The notes: generated from the sequence alone by a model not told the origin. 15,196 nucleotides of DNA from Anaerolineae bacterium (GCA_020433785.1 JAGRCC010000202.1:1-15196); one strand, 5' to 3'; counted from the first letter of the stretch, positions 1 to 7,941 are shown. Numbers and translations: made by a program.

Positions 1-1
1 C

Positions 2-286
2 AAACGGGCGCTCGATACCAATGCGGCCGGTCTGGCCGGGACCGGAATGGCTGTACCGGTGCTGATCTTGCAAGGCACGGCCGATATGGTCGTTACCCCG
101 CCCAGCCAGGAAGCGTTTGTCACCGAACTATGCCGCCGGGGCAGTCGGGTCACCTATCTAACCTATCCGGCCATCGACCACGCACAAACGCGGATTGAAA
201 GTTTTCGCGACACCATTAGCTGGATGAAAACGCTGGCCGAAGGCGGTTCGCCTAAATCAAGCTGCGGCAGCTTGGCCGGTCAGTAG
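2..286 (+). CDS. Partial alpha/beta hydrolase, C-terminal part (secretory lipase-like)
   Basis: Only the last ~94 codons are present; the reading frame is open from the left edge, so the gene begins outside the window. The visible part is the C-terminal end of an alpha/beta-hydrolase fold: a hydrophobic strand PVLILQGTAD carrying the likely acid Asp of the catalytic triad, a helix containing LCRRG, then a strand and the segment YPAIDHAQ with the likely catalytic His. The order 'QGTAD - C-x-x-G - Y-x-x-x-x-H' resembles the C-terminal end of the secretory lipase (LIP) family and related peptidase-like hydrolases. The nucleophile Ser is not visible, so substrate cannot be judged. The stop lies 7 bp before the MBOAT gene, so the two are probably co-transcribed. 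An in-frame ATG at position 47 is internal, because homology-like sequence continues upstream of it. Confidence 0.7.
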   Translation, partial: KRALDTNAAGLAGTGMAVPVLILQGTADMVVTPPSQEAFVTELCRRGSRVTYLTYPAIDHAQTRIESFRDTISWMKTLAEGGSPKSSCGSLAGQ

Positions 287-293
287 AACCAAG

Positions 294-1751
294 ATGTTAT
301 TTAACTCCCTGGAATTCCTCCTCTTTTTCCCCCTGGTCATGGGGCTGTACCTGGCCTGCCCGGATCGCTATCGTTGGGTGCTGCTGTTGGCCGCCAGTTA
401 CTATTTTTACGCGGCCTGGAAGGCGGAGTATGTGCTGCTGCTTGTGGCAGCCACGCTCATAGCCTATGGGGCGGCTCTACAAATGGCCCGAACCGAGCGC
501 CGATCGGTGCGACTGACCCTGCTACTGATCAGCGTACTGTCAAATCTGGCGATTTTGCTGGTCTTTAAATATTTCAACTTTTTTAGCGATTCGCTGCGGG
601 CCGTCCTGGCGCAAGCCAATATCTTTTATGACAACCCACTGTTCGAGGTGCTGCTGCCGGTGGGTATTTCCTTTTACACGTTTCAAATCATCGGCTACAG
701 CATCGATGTCTATCGCGGCCGGCTTGAGCCGGAGCGGCATCTGGGTTACTTTGCCCTGTTCATTGCCTTTTTCCCGCAGTTGGTGGCCGGGCCGATTGAG
801 CGCGCGGCGCACATGCTGCCTCAATTCCGGCAGCGGTTCGAGTTGGACGCGGCTCGGTTAACCGGCGGCCTGCAATTGGTGCTGTGGGGGCTGTTCAAGA
901 AGGTCGTCATCGCCGATCGGTTGGGGCTGTATGTCGATGCGGTTTACAATCAGCCCACGACTTATGCCGGCTGGCCGATTTTGGTGGCTACCTTTTTCTT
1001 CGCTTTTCAAATCTACTGTGACTTTTCCGGCTACACCGATATTGCGCTGGGGCTGGCCCGGATGATGGGCTTTAACCTGATGCAGAATTTCAAGCAGCCT
1101 TACTTCGCCACGTCGCCGGTCGATTTTTGGCGACGCTGGCATATCTCGCTGTCTACCTGGTTTCGAGATTATCTCTATATTCCATTGGGCGGCAATCGGG
1201 TCGCTGTGGGGCGGTGGTACGTCAATTTGTTCATCGTGTTTTTGGTGAGCGGGTTATGGCACGGAGCCAGTTGGACCTTCGTGATCTGGGGCGGGCTGCA
1301 CGGGTTGTACGTTATTGCGGAGGTGGCTACTCAGCGAGCCAGAACCACCTTGGCCAAGCGGCTGGGGCTGAATCGGTGGCCAGGGCTGGTGACCGCCGGC
1401 AGCCGGTTTTTTACCTTTGCTCTCATCTGTCTGACCTGGCTCTTTTTTAGAGCGAATTCGGTGGAGGAGGCGGCAGTGCTGCTGATGCGTTTATTCCAAC
1501 TCACCAACCCGGCCGAGATCAACGCCCCCTGGCTGGCAGCCGTCCCCGATCCCACCCAACAGATGAGCCTGGCCTTGGGGTTGATTGGGCTGCTGCTGGC
1601 GGTGCAATTGGCCCAGATTCAAGGCTGGCAGAGGCCGGATATCTACCGGCGTTCGGTGTGGCTGCGCTGGGCCACCTATCTCTTCCTAACGCTGTCGATC
1701 CTAAATTTGGGAGTCACCAGCGAGGTTCCATTTATCTATTTTCAGTTTTAG
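294..1751 (+). CDS. MBOAT-family membrane O-acyltransferase (AlgI-like)
   Basis: A 485-residue polytopic membrane protein of the AlgI/DltB group of MBOAT enzymes, which move acyl (usually acetyl) groups across the membrane onto exported polysaccharides or other surface polymers. The N-terminus MLFNSLEFLLFFP is the typical AlgI start. Conserved blocks follow in order: FYTFQIIGYSIDVYRG (~128-142), FFPQLVAGPIER (~159-170), FQIYCDFSGYTDIALG (~238-253), DFWRRWHISLSTWFRDYLYI (~277-296) and SGLWHGASW (~319-327). His323 in LWHGAS matches the invariant MBOAT histidine; H283 in RRWHISLS is also conserved. Length is usual for AlgI (~470-520). No strong ribosome-binding site precedes the ATG, and the 7-bp gap to the hydrolase upstream suggests translational coupling. 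The usual SGNH/AlgJ-type partner is not found downstream; the hydrolase upstream may belong to the same surface modification function, but that is inference. Confidence 0.9.
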   Translation: MLFNSLEFLLFFPLVMGLYLACPDRYRWVLLLAASYYFYAAWKAEYVLLLVAATLIAYGAALQMARTERRSVRLTLLLISVLSNLAILLVFKYFNFFSDSLRAVLAQANIFYDNPLFEVLLPVGISFYTFQIIGYSIDVYRGRLEPERHLGYFALFIAFFPQLVAGPIERAAHMLPQFRQRFELDAARLTGGLQLVLWGLFKKVVIADRLGLYVDAVYNQPTTYAGWPILVATFFFAFQIYCDFSGYTDIALGLARMMGFNLMQNFKQPYFATSPVDFWRRWHISLSTWFRDYLYIPLGGNRVAVGRWYVNLFIVFLVSGLWHGASWTFVIWGGLHGLYVIAEVATQRARTTLAKRLGLNRWPGLVTAGSRFFTFALICLTWLFFRANSVEEAAVLLMRLFQLTNPAEINAPWLAAVPDPTQQMSLALGLIGLLLAVQLAQIQGWQRPDIYRRSVWLRWATYLFLTLSILNLGVTSEVPFIYFQF

Positions 1752-1786
1752 TCAAACGACCTGCCCCAACTAGCCCAAAATTCTCG

Positions 1787-1815
1787 TTGACGAACCGGTT
1801 GTGTTAGCATAACAT
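1787..1815 (+). promoter_or_regulatory. Probable sigma70-type promoter for the NarL-type regulator
   Basis: A TTGACG hexamer (1787-1792, five of six consensus bases) is followed after exactly 17 bp by TAACAT (1810-1815, four of six). It lies between the MBOAT stop and the regulator start on the correct strand. Initiation near 1822 would give a leader of about 100 nt containing the whole CCAA/CTAA array. Confidence 0.5.
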
Positions 1816-1842
1816 GGAACTGTTATTGAAGCTTACAATCGA

Positions 1843-1890
1843 CCAACCAACCAACCAACCAACTAACTAACTAACCAACTAGCCAACTAT
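1843..1890. repeat. CCAA/CTAA tetranucleotide array (12 units)
   Basis: Twelve consecutive 4-bp units: five CCAA, three CTAA, then CCAA, CTAG, CCAA and CTAT. The array ends 28 bp before the start codon of the response regulator, so it is in its probable mRNA leader. The first 25 bp, including two flanking bases on the left, are identical to the array upstream of mtnA (1841-1865 versus 11555-11579). The one-base variation at fixed positions of the later units suggests an older array that is partly decayed. Confidence 0.85.
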
Positions 1891-1918
1891 TTACTATTTC
1901 CAGAGAAAAGGTTTTAAA

Positions 1919-2578
1919 ATGAGTGCGATTCGTGTCCTCATCGCTGAAGACCAAACGATCTGGCGGGATATTTACTGCCGGGTGATTGAAGAAGCACCGG
2001 GTACTGAACTGGTGGAGGCGGTAGCCGACGGTCAGGCCGCGGTGGCCGCGGCTCGGGAACTCAAGCCTGACGTGATGCTGCTGGATATCCAGATGCCGAA
2101 ACTCAACGGCATCGAAGCCGCCAAGCAGATTCGAGCGATGCTGCCGGAGGTGGGGCTAATTTTGATCTCGCACCATGCCCAGCGCCAGTATGCCGAAGTG
2201 TTTCTGCGCAACGGTACCTCCGGCAAAGCCTATCTGCTCAAACACACCTTGAACGAACCCGTGGAACTGATCCGGGCCATCGAAGTGGTGGCTGAGGGAG
2301 GCGCCATGTTAGCGCCTGAAATTCAAGATGAACTGCTGCAACTGGCCTCGGCCGCGCCCTACGCCCAACTCAACGAGTTAACCAAACGGGAAAAAGAGGT
2401 GCTGGGCTTAATGGCCGAAGGGTACACCAATGTCAGTATCGCCAACAAATTGAGCGTCAGCGAGCGCACGGTAGAGAGCCATGTCAACAATATTTTTTCC
2501 AAATTGGGGTTGAGTTCCGAAGCGACGCGTAATCCTCGGGTGATGGCCGTGCTTCTGTTTTTACAGGCAGGGCAGTAG
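1919..2578 (+). CDS. NarL/FixJ-family response regulator (receiver + LuxR-type HTH)
   Basis: A 219-residue DNA-binding response regulator. The receiver domain occupies residues ~3-125 with the acidic pocket E10/D11, phosphorylation site D56 in MLLDIQMP, switch Ser84 and conserved Lys108. The LuxR-type helix-turn-helix is at ~153-198: LTKREKEVLGLMAEGYTN, then SVSERTVESHVNNIFSKLG. Length and order are standard for NarL-type regulators. The start is supported by the family-typical onset (IRVLIAEDQ) and a weak AAAAGG 7 nt upstream. The gene faces a HisKA_3-type sensor kinase with 60 bp between the stop codons, and this kinase class normally phosphorylates NarL-type regulators, so the two are probably partners. 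Target genes cannot be read from the sequence. A 7-residue stretch (QRQYAEV) and the insertion TSGKAYLL in the receiver are slightly non-standard but not disruptive. Confidence 0.92.
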   Translation: MSAIRVLIAEDQTIWRDIYCRVIEEAPGTELVEAVADGQAAVAAARELKPDVMLLDIQMPKLNGIEAAKQIRAMLPEVGLILISHHAQRQYAEVFLRNGTSGKAYLLKHTLNEPVELIRAIEVVAEGGAMLAPEIQDELLQLASAAPYAQLNELTKREKEVLGLMAEGYTNVSIANKLSVSERTVESHVNNIFSKLGLSSEATRNPRVMAVLLFLQAGQ

Positions 2579-2638
2579 GCTATCGGGATGGCTTAAAGGG
2601 TGCCCCTCATCTGGCTCGATATAATTAACGGTGTAAAG

Positions 2639-4153
2639 CTACACTATTTCGGTTTTAGCTTTTTGCAAATGATAGGTGAACGCCTGAAGATGAGCCAGCG
2701 CCGGGCTGGAGCGACCCATCGGGACCCGCACATGGATCGTTGTTCCCTGACCCGGCTCTGAGTCAAACGTTAAGCGCCCTCGCCAGGCCAAAGTCCGCTC
2801 ATTCATCGACAACAGCCCCAAATGCCCGGTTTGCCCCATAAGCACCTCTGGCGTATCCCGCAGCCCACAGCCCGTATCTTGAACGGTAATGCTGATGGCG
2901 GTTTGCCCCCAGCGCAAATGGATCAAAATTTGCTCGGCATAAGCGTGAAACAAGGCATTATCAATAGCTTGACGGCTAACGTAGTACAGGTCCGTTTCTA
3001 GCTTCTGATTGCGAATGCGATGGTCGCCGAACCCTTGAGCGGTCAAGGTGATGACTCGCGGCGCGGAGGGAGGTAAAACCTGTTTGCCAATCGAGTCCAG
3101 GTAAGCCTGCAAGGCGGCGATTAACCCCAAGTCGGTCAAAACCGAAGGGTGCAAGCCTTGCGTAATTTCACGCAGGCGGCGGTTGAGGTATTGGGCTTCT
3201 TCTTCCAGATTGACCAGGCCTTGTTCTACTTGCAAGGGATGCGTGGTTAGCCGGCGTCGATTGAGGCGGAGGGTCATCGACATGCTGGACAGGCGGCTGA
3301 GGATGTCGTCGTGCAGTTCGATGGCCAGGTGACGGCGTTCTTCTTCCTCGGCATCGATGGTGCGCCGGTAGGCAAGCTGTAACTTAGTAATCGTTTCCTC
3401 GAGGTCGGTCACCAGGCAGGCATTTTTAACCACCAATGCTAACTGGCCGGCCATTAAATTGAGCCAGCGCCGGGCGGCGGGATCGATGGCGGTGGTAGAA
3501 CGGTGTTGACCGAATCCGATTAGGCCGATCAACTCATCCCCTAACCCCAGCAGGGTGACATCTTCGATCGCTAAACTGAGCAGCCCCTGGCGTAAAGCAC
3601 TCTCCGGTAAACTCACTACCGGGTGGGTCCCGTCCGGTAGCCCCAGGGTAATGTCAAACGGTAGTTCGGTTAAGTCAAGCGGTGGGCATGTCCCCGCCGC
3701 GCGCAGCATCGCCAGGACATTGTCGTCGAGACGATAACGCCATATCGATAAATGGCTGACCGCGAGGGTTTCAAACAATGTGTTGGTAATTTGATCGAGG
3801 AGTTGCTCTTGATCAGAGGTATCTTGAACGATCCGGCTGAATGTCTCAGTGGCTTGCCAATAGGCTAGCGCTGCCCCGCCGCCAACCCGGCTAAACCTCA
3901 GCCCGGTCCATAAACTGATTAACCCAAAGGTTAACCAGAGCAGACCGGCCACCCATGAAATTTCTTCAAAAGCCAACAGCATCCCGAGCAGCAAGAAAAT
4001 TAAGACGCCCGGTATCAGCGCCACCATTACCGCTAGATGACGGCGGATGGGGTTCGCTGCGGGGCGGTTGACTTCACTCGACGGCTCCGTCGACGGGCGC
4101 CAACTCCTGGCGCGCCGATATTTTTTTAAGGAAAACAGCTTGTTATCAAGCAT
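2639..4153 (-). CDS. Sensor histidine kinase, two TM helices + GAF-like + HisKA_3/HATPase
   Basis: A 504-residue membrane sensor kinase of the NarX/DegS class. A basic N-terminus (~1-38) precedes two adjacent hydrophobic segments (~39-62 and ~66-86) with a very short loop. Residues ~100-245 look like a GAF domain (ETFSRIVQDTSDQEQLLDQI start, later GLIGFGQHR). The dimerization/phosphoacceptor region ~262-340 contains ERRHLAIELHDDILSRL with phospho-accepting His281. The ATPase domain follows, with the N-box region around QAIDNALFHA (N399), DTGCG (426-430) and GHLGLLSMNER (443-453). All catalytic motifs appear intact. With so little extracytoplasmic sequence, the signal is likely sensed in the membrane or by the GAF-like domain in the cytoplasm. 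The nearest regulator is the convergent NarL-type gene. The ATG has only a weak ribosome-binding site; no better start is visible. Confidence 0.92.
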   Translation of the reverse strand: MLDNKLFSLKKYRRARSWRPSTEPSSEVNRPAANPIRRHLAVMVALIPGVLIFLLLGMLLAFEEISWVAGLLWLTFGLISLWTGLRFSRVGGGAALAYWQATETFSRIVQDTSDQEQLLDQITNTLFETLAVSHLSIWRYRLDDNVLAMLRAAGTCPPLDLTELPFDITLGLPDGTHPVVSLPESALRQGLLSLAIEDVTLLGLGDELIGLIGFGQHRSTTAIDPAARRWLNLMAGQLALVVKNACLVTDLEETITKLQLAYRRTIDAEEEERRHLAIELHDDILSRLSSMSMTLRLNRRRLTTHPLQVEQGLVNLEEEAQYLNRRLREITQGLHPSVLTDLGLIAALQAYLDSIGKQVLPPSAPRVITLTAQGFGDHRIRNQKLETDLYYVSRQAIDNALFHAYAEQILIHLRWGQTAISITVQDTGCGLRDTPEVLMGQTGHLGLLSMNERTLAWRGRLTFDSEPGQGTTIHVRVPMGRSSPALAHLQAFTYHLQKAKTEIV

Positions 4154-4193
4154 GTCTTTAACTGCTTTGACTGGTGTACCACGTTCAGCCTGT

Positions 4194-4299
4194 GGTTCTT
4201 AGCTCTCAGCTTTTTTGTCGGGCAACCGTTAACAGAGCTGGTCAATGGTCATCGTTACCTGTCGTGATCAAGCTGACGGCTGAAAGTTAAGAGCTAACC
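4194..4299. repeat. Imperfect long inverted repeat between two minus-strand genes
   Basis: The arm GGTTCTTAGCTCTCAGC (4194-4210) is imperfectly complementary to GCTGAAAGTTAAGAGC plus TAACC (4279-4299); the reverse complement of the right arm reads GGTTAGCTCTTAACTTTCAGC. About 68 bp lie between the arms. It fills most of the gap between the cohesin-protein stop and the kinase start (4154-4305), where there is no gene. It could act as a transcription barrier after the cohesin gene or be a dispersed REP/MITE-like repeat; the sequence alone does not decide. Confidence 0.5.
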
Positions 4300-4305
4300 G
4301 CTGAC

Positions 4306-5226
4306 TTATTTAAAGGCGCTGGGACGGCGGCCTCGAACGTGCTTGGGTTGAGACTGGTCAATTGTTGCGGCAGGGGTTCGGTTGTCAATATTTAAGGCGG
4401 ACTGAGGTCCGCTAGTCGGGGAGGCGGCTTGCGGTTTGTTAGCGCCGCTCATAACCGCAAAGACACCCAAACTGAGAAAGCCCAATACAATAATACCGAC
4501 AGCCACGATCCACCAAGGAAAGTTGCTCTCAGGCACAGTCGCCGTATCGACGGTTACCACCGGCTCAGGGGCAACCGCCTCTACCTGGGTTGGGCTTTCA
4601 ACGGCCGGCGCCGGATTAACGTCGGTTTGAACGTCATTGCCTACTGCCGCGGCCGGTTCAGCGGAAGCCGGCACTTGCGCCTCAACGGCAGGGTCAGGGG
4701 CGGCCGGTTGGCCCTCACCTATCGTGAATGGGACCAGTTCGCTGGGAATGGTTTGCAGGCTGAACGATACCAGTTTGGCGTTTTCAACCTGGATAGTTGA
4801 GTCTGCATCCGGTTGCAAGACATTAAAAGTTACCCGCGCCAGTGGGCCGGTACCGCTAACCGGAGGGGCCGGGTTTAACAGCGTAAGGGCGTAGGTGACG
4901 CTGCCATCAACATCATCGGCTTGATTGACGACGATAAAGCCTTGACTGGCCGGTAAAAATGAGCCGGCTTCAATTTGAATCCCATCGCGATCAGGATCGA
5001 TATCCTGCACCGAAAAAACTGCCGGGTCGAACTTAAGTTTGAACTCAGCCCCATAAAGCTCATTGACATTTTCGGCAATTACATCAACCACCAACGTCTC
5101 GGCCGGTGAGTCGACCGGCTTCAGATAAATCCGGCTGCCTTGAGCATAGGCCAGCGAGGCCGGTAAAAACAAAATTGTTACAAAAAATGCTATTCTAATA
5201 ATGGATATTTTTGAGAAATGCTTCAT
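4306..5226 (-). CDS. Secreted membrane-anchored cohesin-domain protein
   Basis: A 306-residue surface protein. The start at 5226 (ATG) is chosen because GAGGAG lies 7 nt upstream and the translation MKHFSKISIIRIAFF begins a signal peptide ending near AYA-Q (residue ~28); a TTG 15 bp further upstream is less likely. Residues ~32-165 form a cohesin-type beta-sandwich: LVVDVIAENVNELYGAEFKL, FDPAVFSVQDIDP, VTYALTLLNP and GTGPLARVTFNV are characteristic. A long Ala/Pro/Val/Glu-rich linker (~172-232) follows, then one membrane helix (~238-260, WWIVAVGIIVLGFLSLGVFAV) and a ~45-residue tail ending in basic HVRGRRPSAFK, presumably cytoplasmic. The topology therefore displays the cohesin domain outside the cell on a stalk. 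No dockerin or cellulase is seen nearby, so a cellulosome role is not supported. The exact ligand is unknown. Confidence 0.85.
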   Translation of the reverse strand: MKHFSKISIIRIAFFVTILFLPASLAYAQGSRIYLKPVDSPAETLVVDVIAENVNELYGAEFKLKFDPAVFSVQDIDPDRDGIQIEAGSFLPASQGFIVVNQADDVDGSVTYALTLLNPAPPVSGTGPLARVTFNVLQPDADSTIQVENAKLVSFSLQTIPSELVPFTIGEGQPAAPDPAVEAQVPASAEPAAAVGNDVQTDVNPAPAVESPTQVEAVAPEPVVTVDTATVPESNFPWWIVAVGIIVLGFLSLGVFAVMSGANKPQAASPTSGPQSALNIDNRTPAATIDQSQPKHVRGRRPSAFK

Positions 5227-5788
5227 CGTGTATCTCCTCAAAGATAGTCAGCAAGCAAAATAAATCTACAAATTTTAGCCAGGTTTTAATAGAAACATGT
5301 TCAAGAATCAGGTCAATAATCCCTGAGGGCGAACCAATCGTATCGACCAAGGTCGAATCATCAAGTCGAAAATGAAGTTTGTATAAATTTGTTGCGTGCA
5401 AATTACGGAAGAAAGGGTCCAAACAAGCCCTGTGAGGGCTTTACCCGGCGTGAGGCGCCTCAAAATCATGGCTGAGCTAAGCAATGCTCCGTTACCACTC
5501 CTAATATCAGCTCCCTGGCGGATGATGACCGGCCAGAGGCGTTGAGTAAGCACAATGAATGAAACGAGCGAAAAAAGAGGCATTTCATTAACCATGATTT
5601 TGAGATGGTAAGGAACAAAAACTGCTGGAACGTTTGGTCAGAAATTTTGCGGTTTTGATTTTAACCAGTAACCTCATCTAAGATAACATGACCCCTATTT
5701 TTTAACAATAGCGATTCGGTACTGTTACCCAATTTTTAGGATTATTTTCATGGGTTATATGGAAATGTGTGCAATCTACGAATTATGG
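5227..5788. other. Gene-free region upstream of sucC with several small palindromes
   Basis: No convincing gene is found here. The possible minus-strand frames (5195-5422 and 5308-5595) overlap each other in different frames, show no family motif and lack good ribosome-binding sites. The stretch carries the leader and presumably the promoter of the cohesin gene at its left end, the sucC promoter at its right end, and a cluster of structured DNA between 5425 and 5604 described separately. The 5606-5760 part is AT-rich with no feature I can name. Confidence 0.6.
5425..5604. repeat. Cluster of hairpins and a 13-bp inverted repeat
   Basis: Seen directly: a 7-bp perfect stem AAGCCCT/AGGGCTT with a GTG loop (5425-5441); a 12-bp perfect palindrome TGAGGCGCCTCA (5451-5462); a 13-bp perfect inverted repeat CTCAAAATCATGG (5459-5471) with CCATGATTTTGAG (5592-5604) 120 bp apart; and, between its arms, a hairpin CTGGCGG/CCGGCCAG with one bulged base (5515-5536). 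The combination could be a small mobile-element remnant, a structured RNA or a regulatory region. I do not recognise it as a known riboswitch or RNA class. Confidence 0.55.
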
Positions 5789-5794
5789 TATAAT
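5786..5794 (+). promoter_or_regulatory. Extended -10 promoter for sucCD
   Basis: TGGTATAAT gives a perfect TATAAT (5789-5794) with the TGn extension (5786-5788). No good -35 hexamer lies 16-18 bp upstream, which extended -10 promoters tolerate. Initiation near 5801 would leave a leader of about 65 nt before the sucC GTG. Confidence 0.6.
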
Positions 5795-5865
5795 GCGTGA
5801 AATTTGGTGCAGCATACCTATCATCAAACAAATATAAACAAAATCATAGAACGAGGAGGTTACGC

Positions 5866-7002
5866 GTGAAACTTCACGAATACCAATCAAAGCGGATTTT
5901 TGCCAAGTATGGCGTCCCTATTCCCGAAGGGGAAGTGGCTACCACGTCGGCTGAAGCCAGGGAAATCGCCCAACGAATTGGCGGTTCCGTGGTCGTCAAG
6001 AGCCAGGTTTTAGTTGGTGGACGCGGTAAGGCCGGGGGGGTCAAAGTTGCGAAAGACGCCAATGAAGCCGAACAGTTAGCCAAGCAGATCCTGGGCATGG
6101 ACATCAAAGGGTTAACGGTTGAGAAAGTTTTGATCGACCCGACGGCCGACATTAGAGACGAAATCTACATCGGTGTGGTAATTGACCGGGCCCAGCAAAA
6201 GCCGGTGATCATTGCTTCGGCTGAAGGCGGCGTTGAAATTGAAATCGTGGCCAAGGAAAACCCCGATGCCATCAAACGAGTGGCAGTTGACCCCGTGTTT
6301 GGCTTGATGAGTTTTCAAGCCACCAATCTGGCCTATGAATTGGGCCTAAAAGGCCATTATGTCGGCCAGTTCACCAAAATTATCAAAGGTCTATATCAAG
6401 CATTTATCGATACCGATGCCAGTTTGGCCGAAATTAACCCTCTGGTTGTGACCGGCGATGAACAACTCCTGGCCGTTGACGGCAAGATTGTGCTCGATGA
6501 TAATGGCCTGTTCCGCCACGCCGATTTGGCCGAAATGCGGGATATTCAAGAAGAAAGTCCCTCCGAGCGCGAAGCCCGGCTGGCCGGTTTGAACTTCATC
6601 AAGTTGGATGGCGAAATTGGCTGTATGGTCAACGGCGCCGGTCTGGCTATGGCTACCATGGATATCGTGCAACACTATGGTGGATCGCCGGCCAACTTCC
6701 TGGATATTGGTGGTGGAGCCAATGCTGAAAAAGTGGCCAAAGCTCTGCGCATTATTCTCCAAGACCCCAACGTAAAAAGTATTCTGTTCAACATCTTTGG
6801 TGGGATTACCCGCTGCGATGAAGTGGCCAAGGGTATCCTAGAAGCCCTCAAGCAAGTACCTACCGATGTGCCGATGGTTGCCCGCTTGGTCGGGACCAAT
6901 GAGAAAGAAGGTCAAAAAATCCTGGCTGAGGCTAATTTCCCCAGCGCCACCAGCCTGAGCGACGCCGCTCAAAAAGCAGTAGCCCTGGCGAAAGGAGCAT
7001 AA
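5866..7002 (+). CDS. sucC: Succinyl-CoA synthetase (ADP-forming) beta subunit
   Basis: The beta subunit of the TCA-cycle enzyme that interconverts succinyl-CoA and succinate with substrate-level phosphorylation of ADP or GDP. The chosen GTG start gives 378 residues beginning [11 protein letters not shown], the family's standard N-terminus, and is preceded by GAGGAGGT 5 nt upstream; a GTG 69 bp further upstream has neither. The ATP-grasp domain shows [17 protein letters not shown] (~42-58) and EINPLVV (~189-195) with DGKIVLDD (~205-212), residues that hold nucleotide and metal. The C-terminal CoA-ligase domain carries [15 protein letters not shown] (~252-266), FLDIGGGA (~278-285) and [16 protein letters not shown] (~309-324). 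Length matches the family. The alpha subunit gene follows after 3 bp, forming an operon with a common promoter and terminator. Nucleotide preference cannot be read with certainty. Confidence 0.97.
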   Translation: MKLHEYQSKRIFAKYGVPIPEGEVATTSAEAREIAQRIGGSVVVKSQVLVGGRGKAGGVKVAKDANEAEQLAKQILGMDIKGLTVEKVLIDPTADIRDEIYIGVVIDRAQQKPVIIASAEGGVEIEIVAKENPDAIKRVAVDPVFGLMSFQATNLAYELGLKGHYVGQFTKIIKGLYQAFIDTDASLAEINPLVVTGDEQLLAVDGKIVLDDNGLFRHADLAEMRDIQEESPSEREARLAGLNFIKLDGEIGCMVNGAGLAMATMDIVQHYGGSPANFLDIGGGANAEKVAKALRIILQDPNVKSILFNIFGGITRCDEVAKGILEALKQVPTDVPMVARLVGTNEKEGQKILAEANFPSATSLSDAAQKAVALAKGA

Positions 7003-7005
7003 GAA

Positions 7006-7872
7006 ATGGGTATCTTAGTTGGCAAAAATACAAGATTAGTTGTTCAAGGGATCACTGGCCGTGAAGGGGCCTTCCACACTCAGCAAATGATTGAATACGG
7101 CACCAACGTCGTCGCTGGGGTAACGCCCGGCAAAGGCGGCGAGTGGATTCACGGCGTGCCGGTTTTTGATACCGTTAAAGAAGCCGTAACCGCTACCGAA
7201 GCCAACACCAGCATCATTTACGTCCCGGCTCGTTTCAGCGCCGACGCCATTATGGAAGCCGCCGACGCGGGGATTGAACTGGTTATTTGTATTACGGAAG
7301 GGGTGCCGGTTTTAGACATGGCTCGCGCGATGACTTACCTGGCCAACAAAAATACGCGCCTCATCGGCCCCAACTGCCCCGGCCTGATTACCCCCGGCGA
7401 AGCCAAGGTGGGGATTACCCCCGGTCATATTCACCTCCCCGGCAGCGTAGGGCTTGTCTCCCGCAGTGGGACGCTCACCTATGAAGTCGTTCAAGCTCTA
7501 ACCGACAAAGGCATCGGGCAAAGTACGGCCGTGGGTATCGGCGGCGACCCGATCATCGGCACCAAATTCATCGACTGCTTGAAGCTGTTTGAAAGCGATC
7601 CCCTGACCGATCAGGTCGTACTGATCGGCGAGATCGGCGGCACCGATGAGCAGATGGCCGCTCAATTCATCGCTGACCATATGAGCAAACCCGTCACGGC
7701 CTTTATCGCCGGGCGTACCGCACCTCCTGGCAAGCGCATGGGTCACGCCGGAGCTATCATTCAAGGCGGCGAAGGCACGGCTGATGAAAAAATCAGAGCG
7801 CTCGAAGCCGTTGGCGTTAAAGTGGCCGAACTGCCCACCCAAGTGGCCGATATTGTCGCTAGCCTGATTTAA
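7006..7872 (+). CDS. sucD: Succinyl-CoA synthetase (ADP-forming) alpha subunit
   Basis: The 288-residue alpha subunit, which binds CoA and carries the phosphohistidine intermediate. The N-terminal CoA-binding Rossmann domain shows [15 protein letters not shown] (~11-25) and GVTPGKGG (~38-45). The ligase domain contains [10 protein letters not shown] (~121-130), [12 protein letters not shown] (~149-160) and [10 protein letters not shown] (~177-186). The active-site His247 lies in [17 protein letters not shown], the conserved phosphorylation loop. Length equals that of typical bacterial SucD (~288-290). AAAGGAG at the 3' end of sucC, 8 nt before the ATG, is the ribosome-binding site, so the two subunits are translated from one message with tight spacing. 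A strong terminator lies 35 bp after the stop. Confidence 0.97.
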   Translation: MGILVGKNTRLVVQGITGREGAFHTQQMIEYGTNVVAGVTPGKGGEWIHGVPVFDTVKEAVTATEANTSIIYVPARFSADAIMEAADAGIELVICITEGVPVLDMARAMTYLANKNTRLIGPNCPGLITPGEAKVGITPGHIHLPGSVGLVSRSGTLTYEVVQALTDKGIGQSTAVGIGGDPIIGTKFIDCLKLFESDPLTDQVVLIGEIGGTDEQMAAQFIADHMSKPVTAFIAGRTAPPGKRMGHAGAIIQGGEGTADEKIRALEAVGVKVAELPTQVADIVASLI

Positions 7873-7906
7873 GTTTATTATCTCAGTTTAAGTCACCTAT
7901 AAATAC

Positions 7907-7941
7907 AAAAAGGGTCTGGATAAATTTTCCGGACCCTTTTT
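7907..7941. terminator. Intrinsic (bidirectional) terminator after sucD
   Basis: AAAAAGGGTCTGG (7907-7919) pairs with CCGGACCCTTTTT (7929-7941) across a 9-nt AT loop, with a single G-T wobble. The A-run on one side and T-run on the other allow termination on both strands. It therefore can serve both sucCD and sqdB, which approaches from the opposite side and ends at 8002. Confidence 0.9.

Noticed and set aside
1843..1890. CCAA array as a CRISPR array
   Set aside because: Units are 4 bp with no spacers, and there are no cas genes.
5195..5422. Minus-strand frame of 75 codons overlapping the cohesin gene start
   Set aside because: It runs out of frame into the well-supported signal peptide region and has no recognisable domain; a decayed gene fragment cannot be excluded but is not supported.
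5308..5595. Minus-strand open frame of 95 codons in the region before sucC
   Set aside because: No family motif, no ribosome-binding site, and its composition follows the palindromic DNA beneath it; it overlaps another weak frame (5195-5422).
5797..5865. Upstream GTG start that would add 23 residues to SucC
   Set aside because: It lies just at the promoter -10 element and lacks a ribosome-binding site; GAGGAGGT precedes the GTG at 5866.
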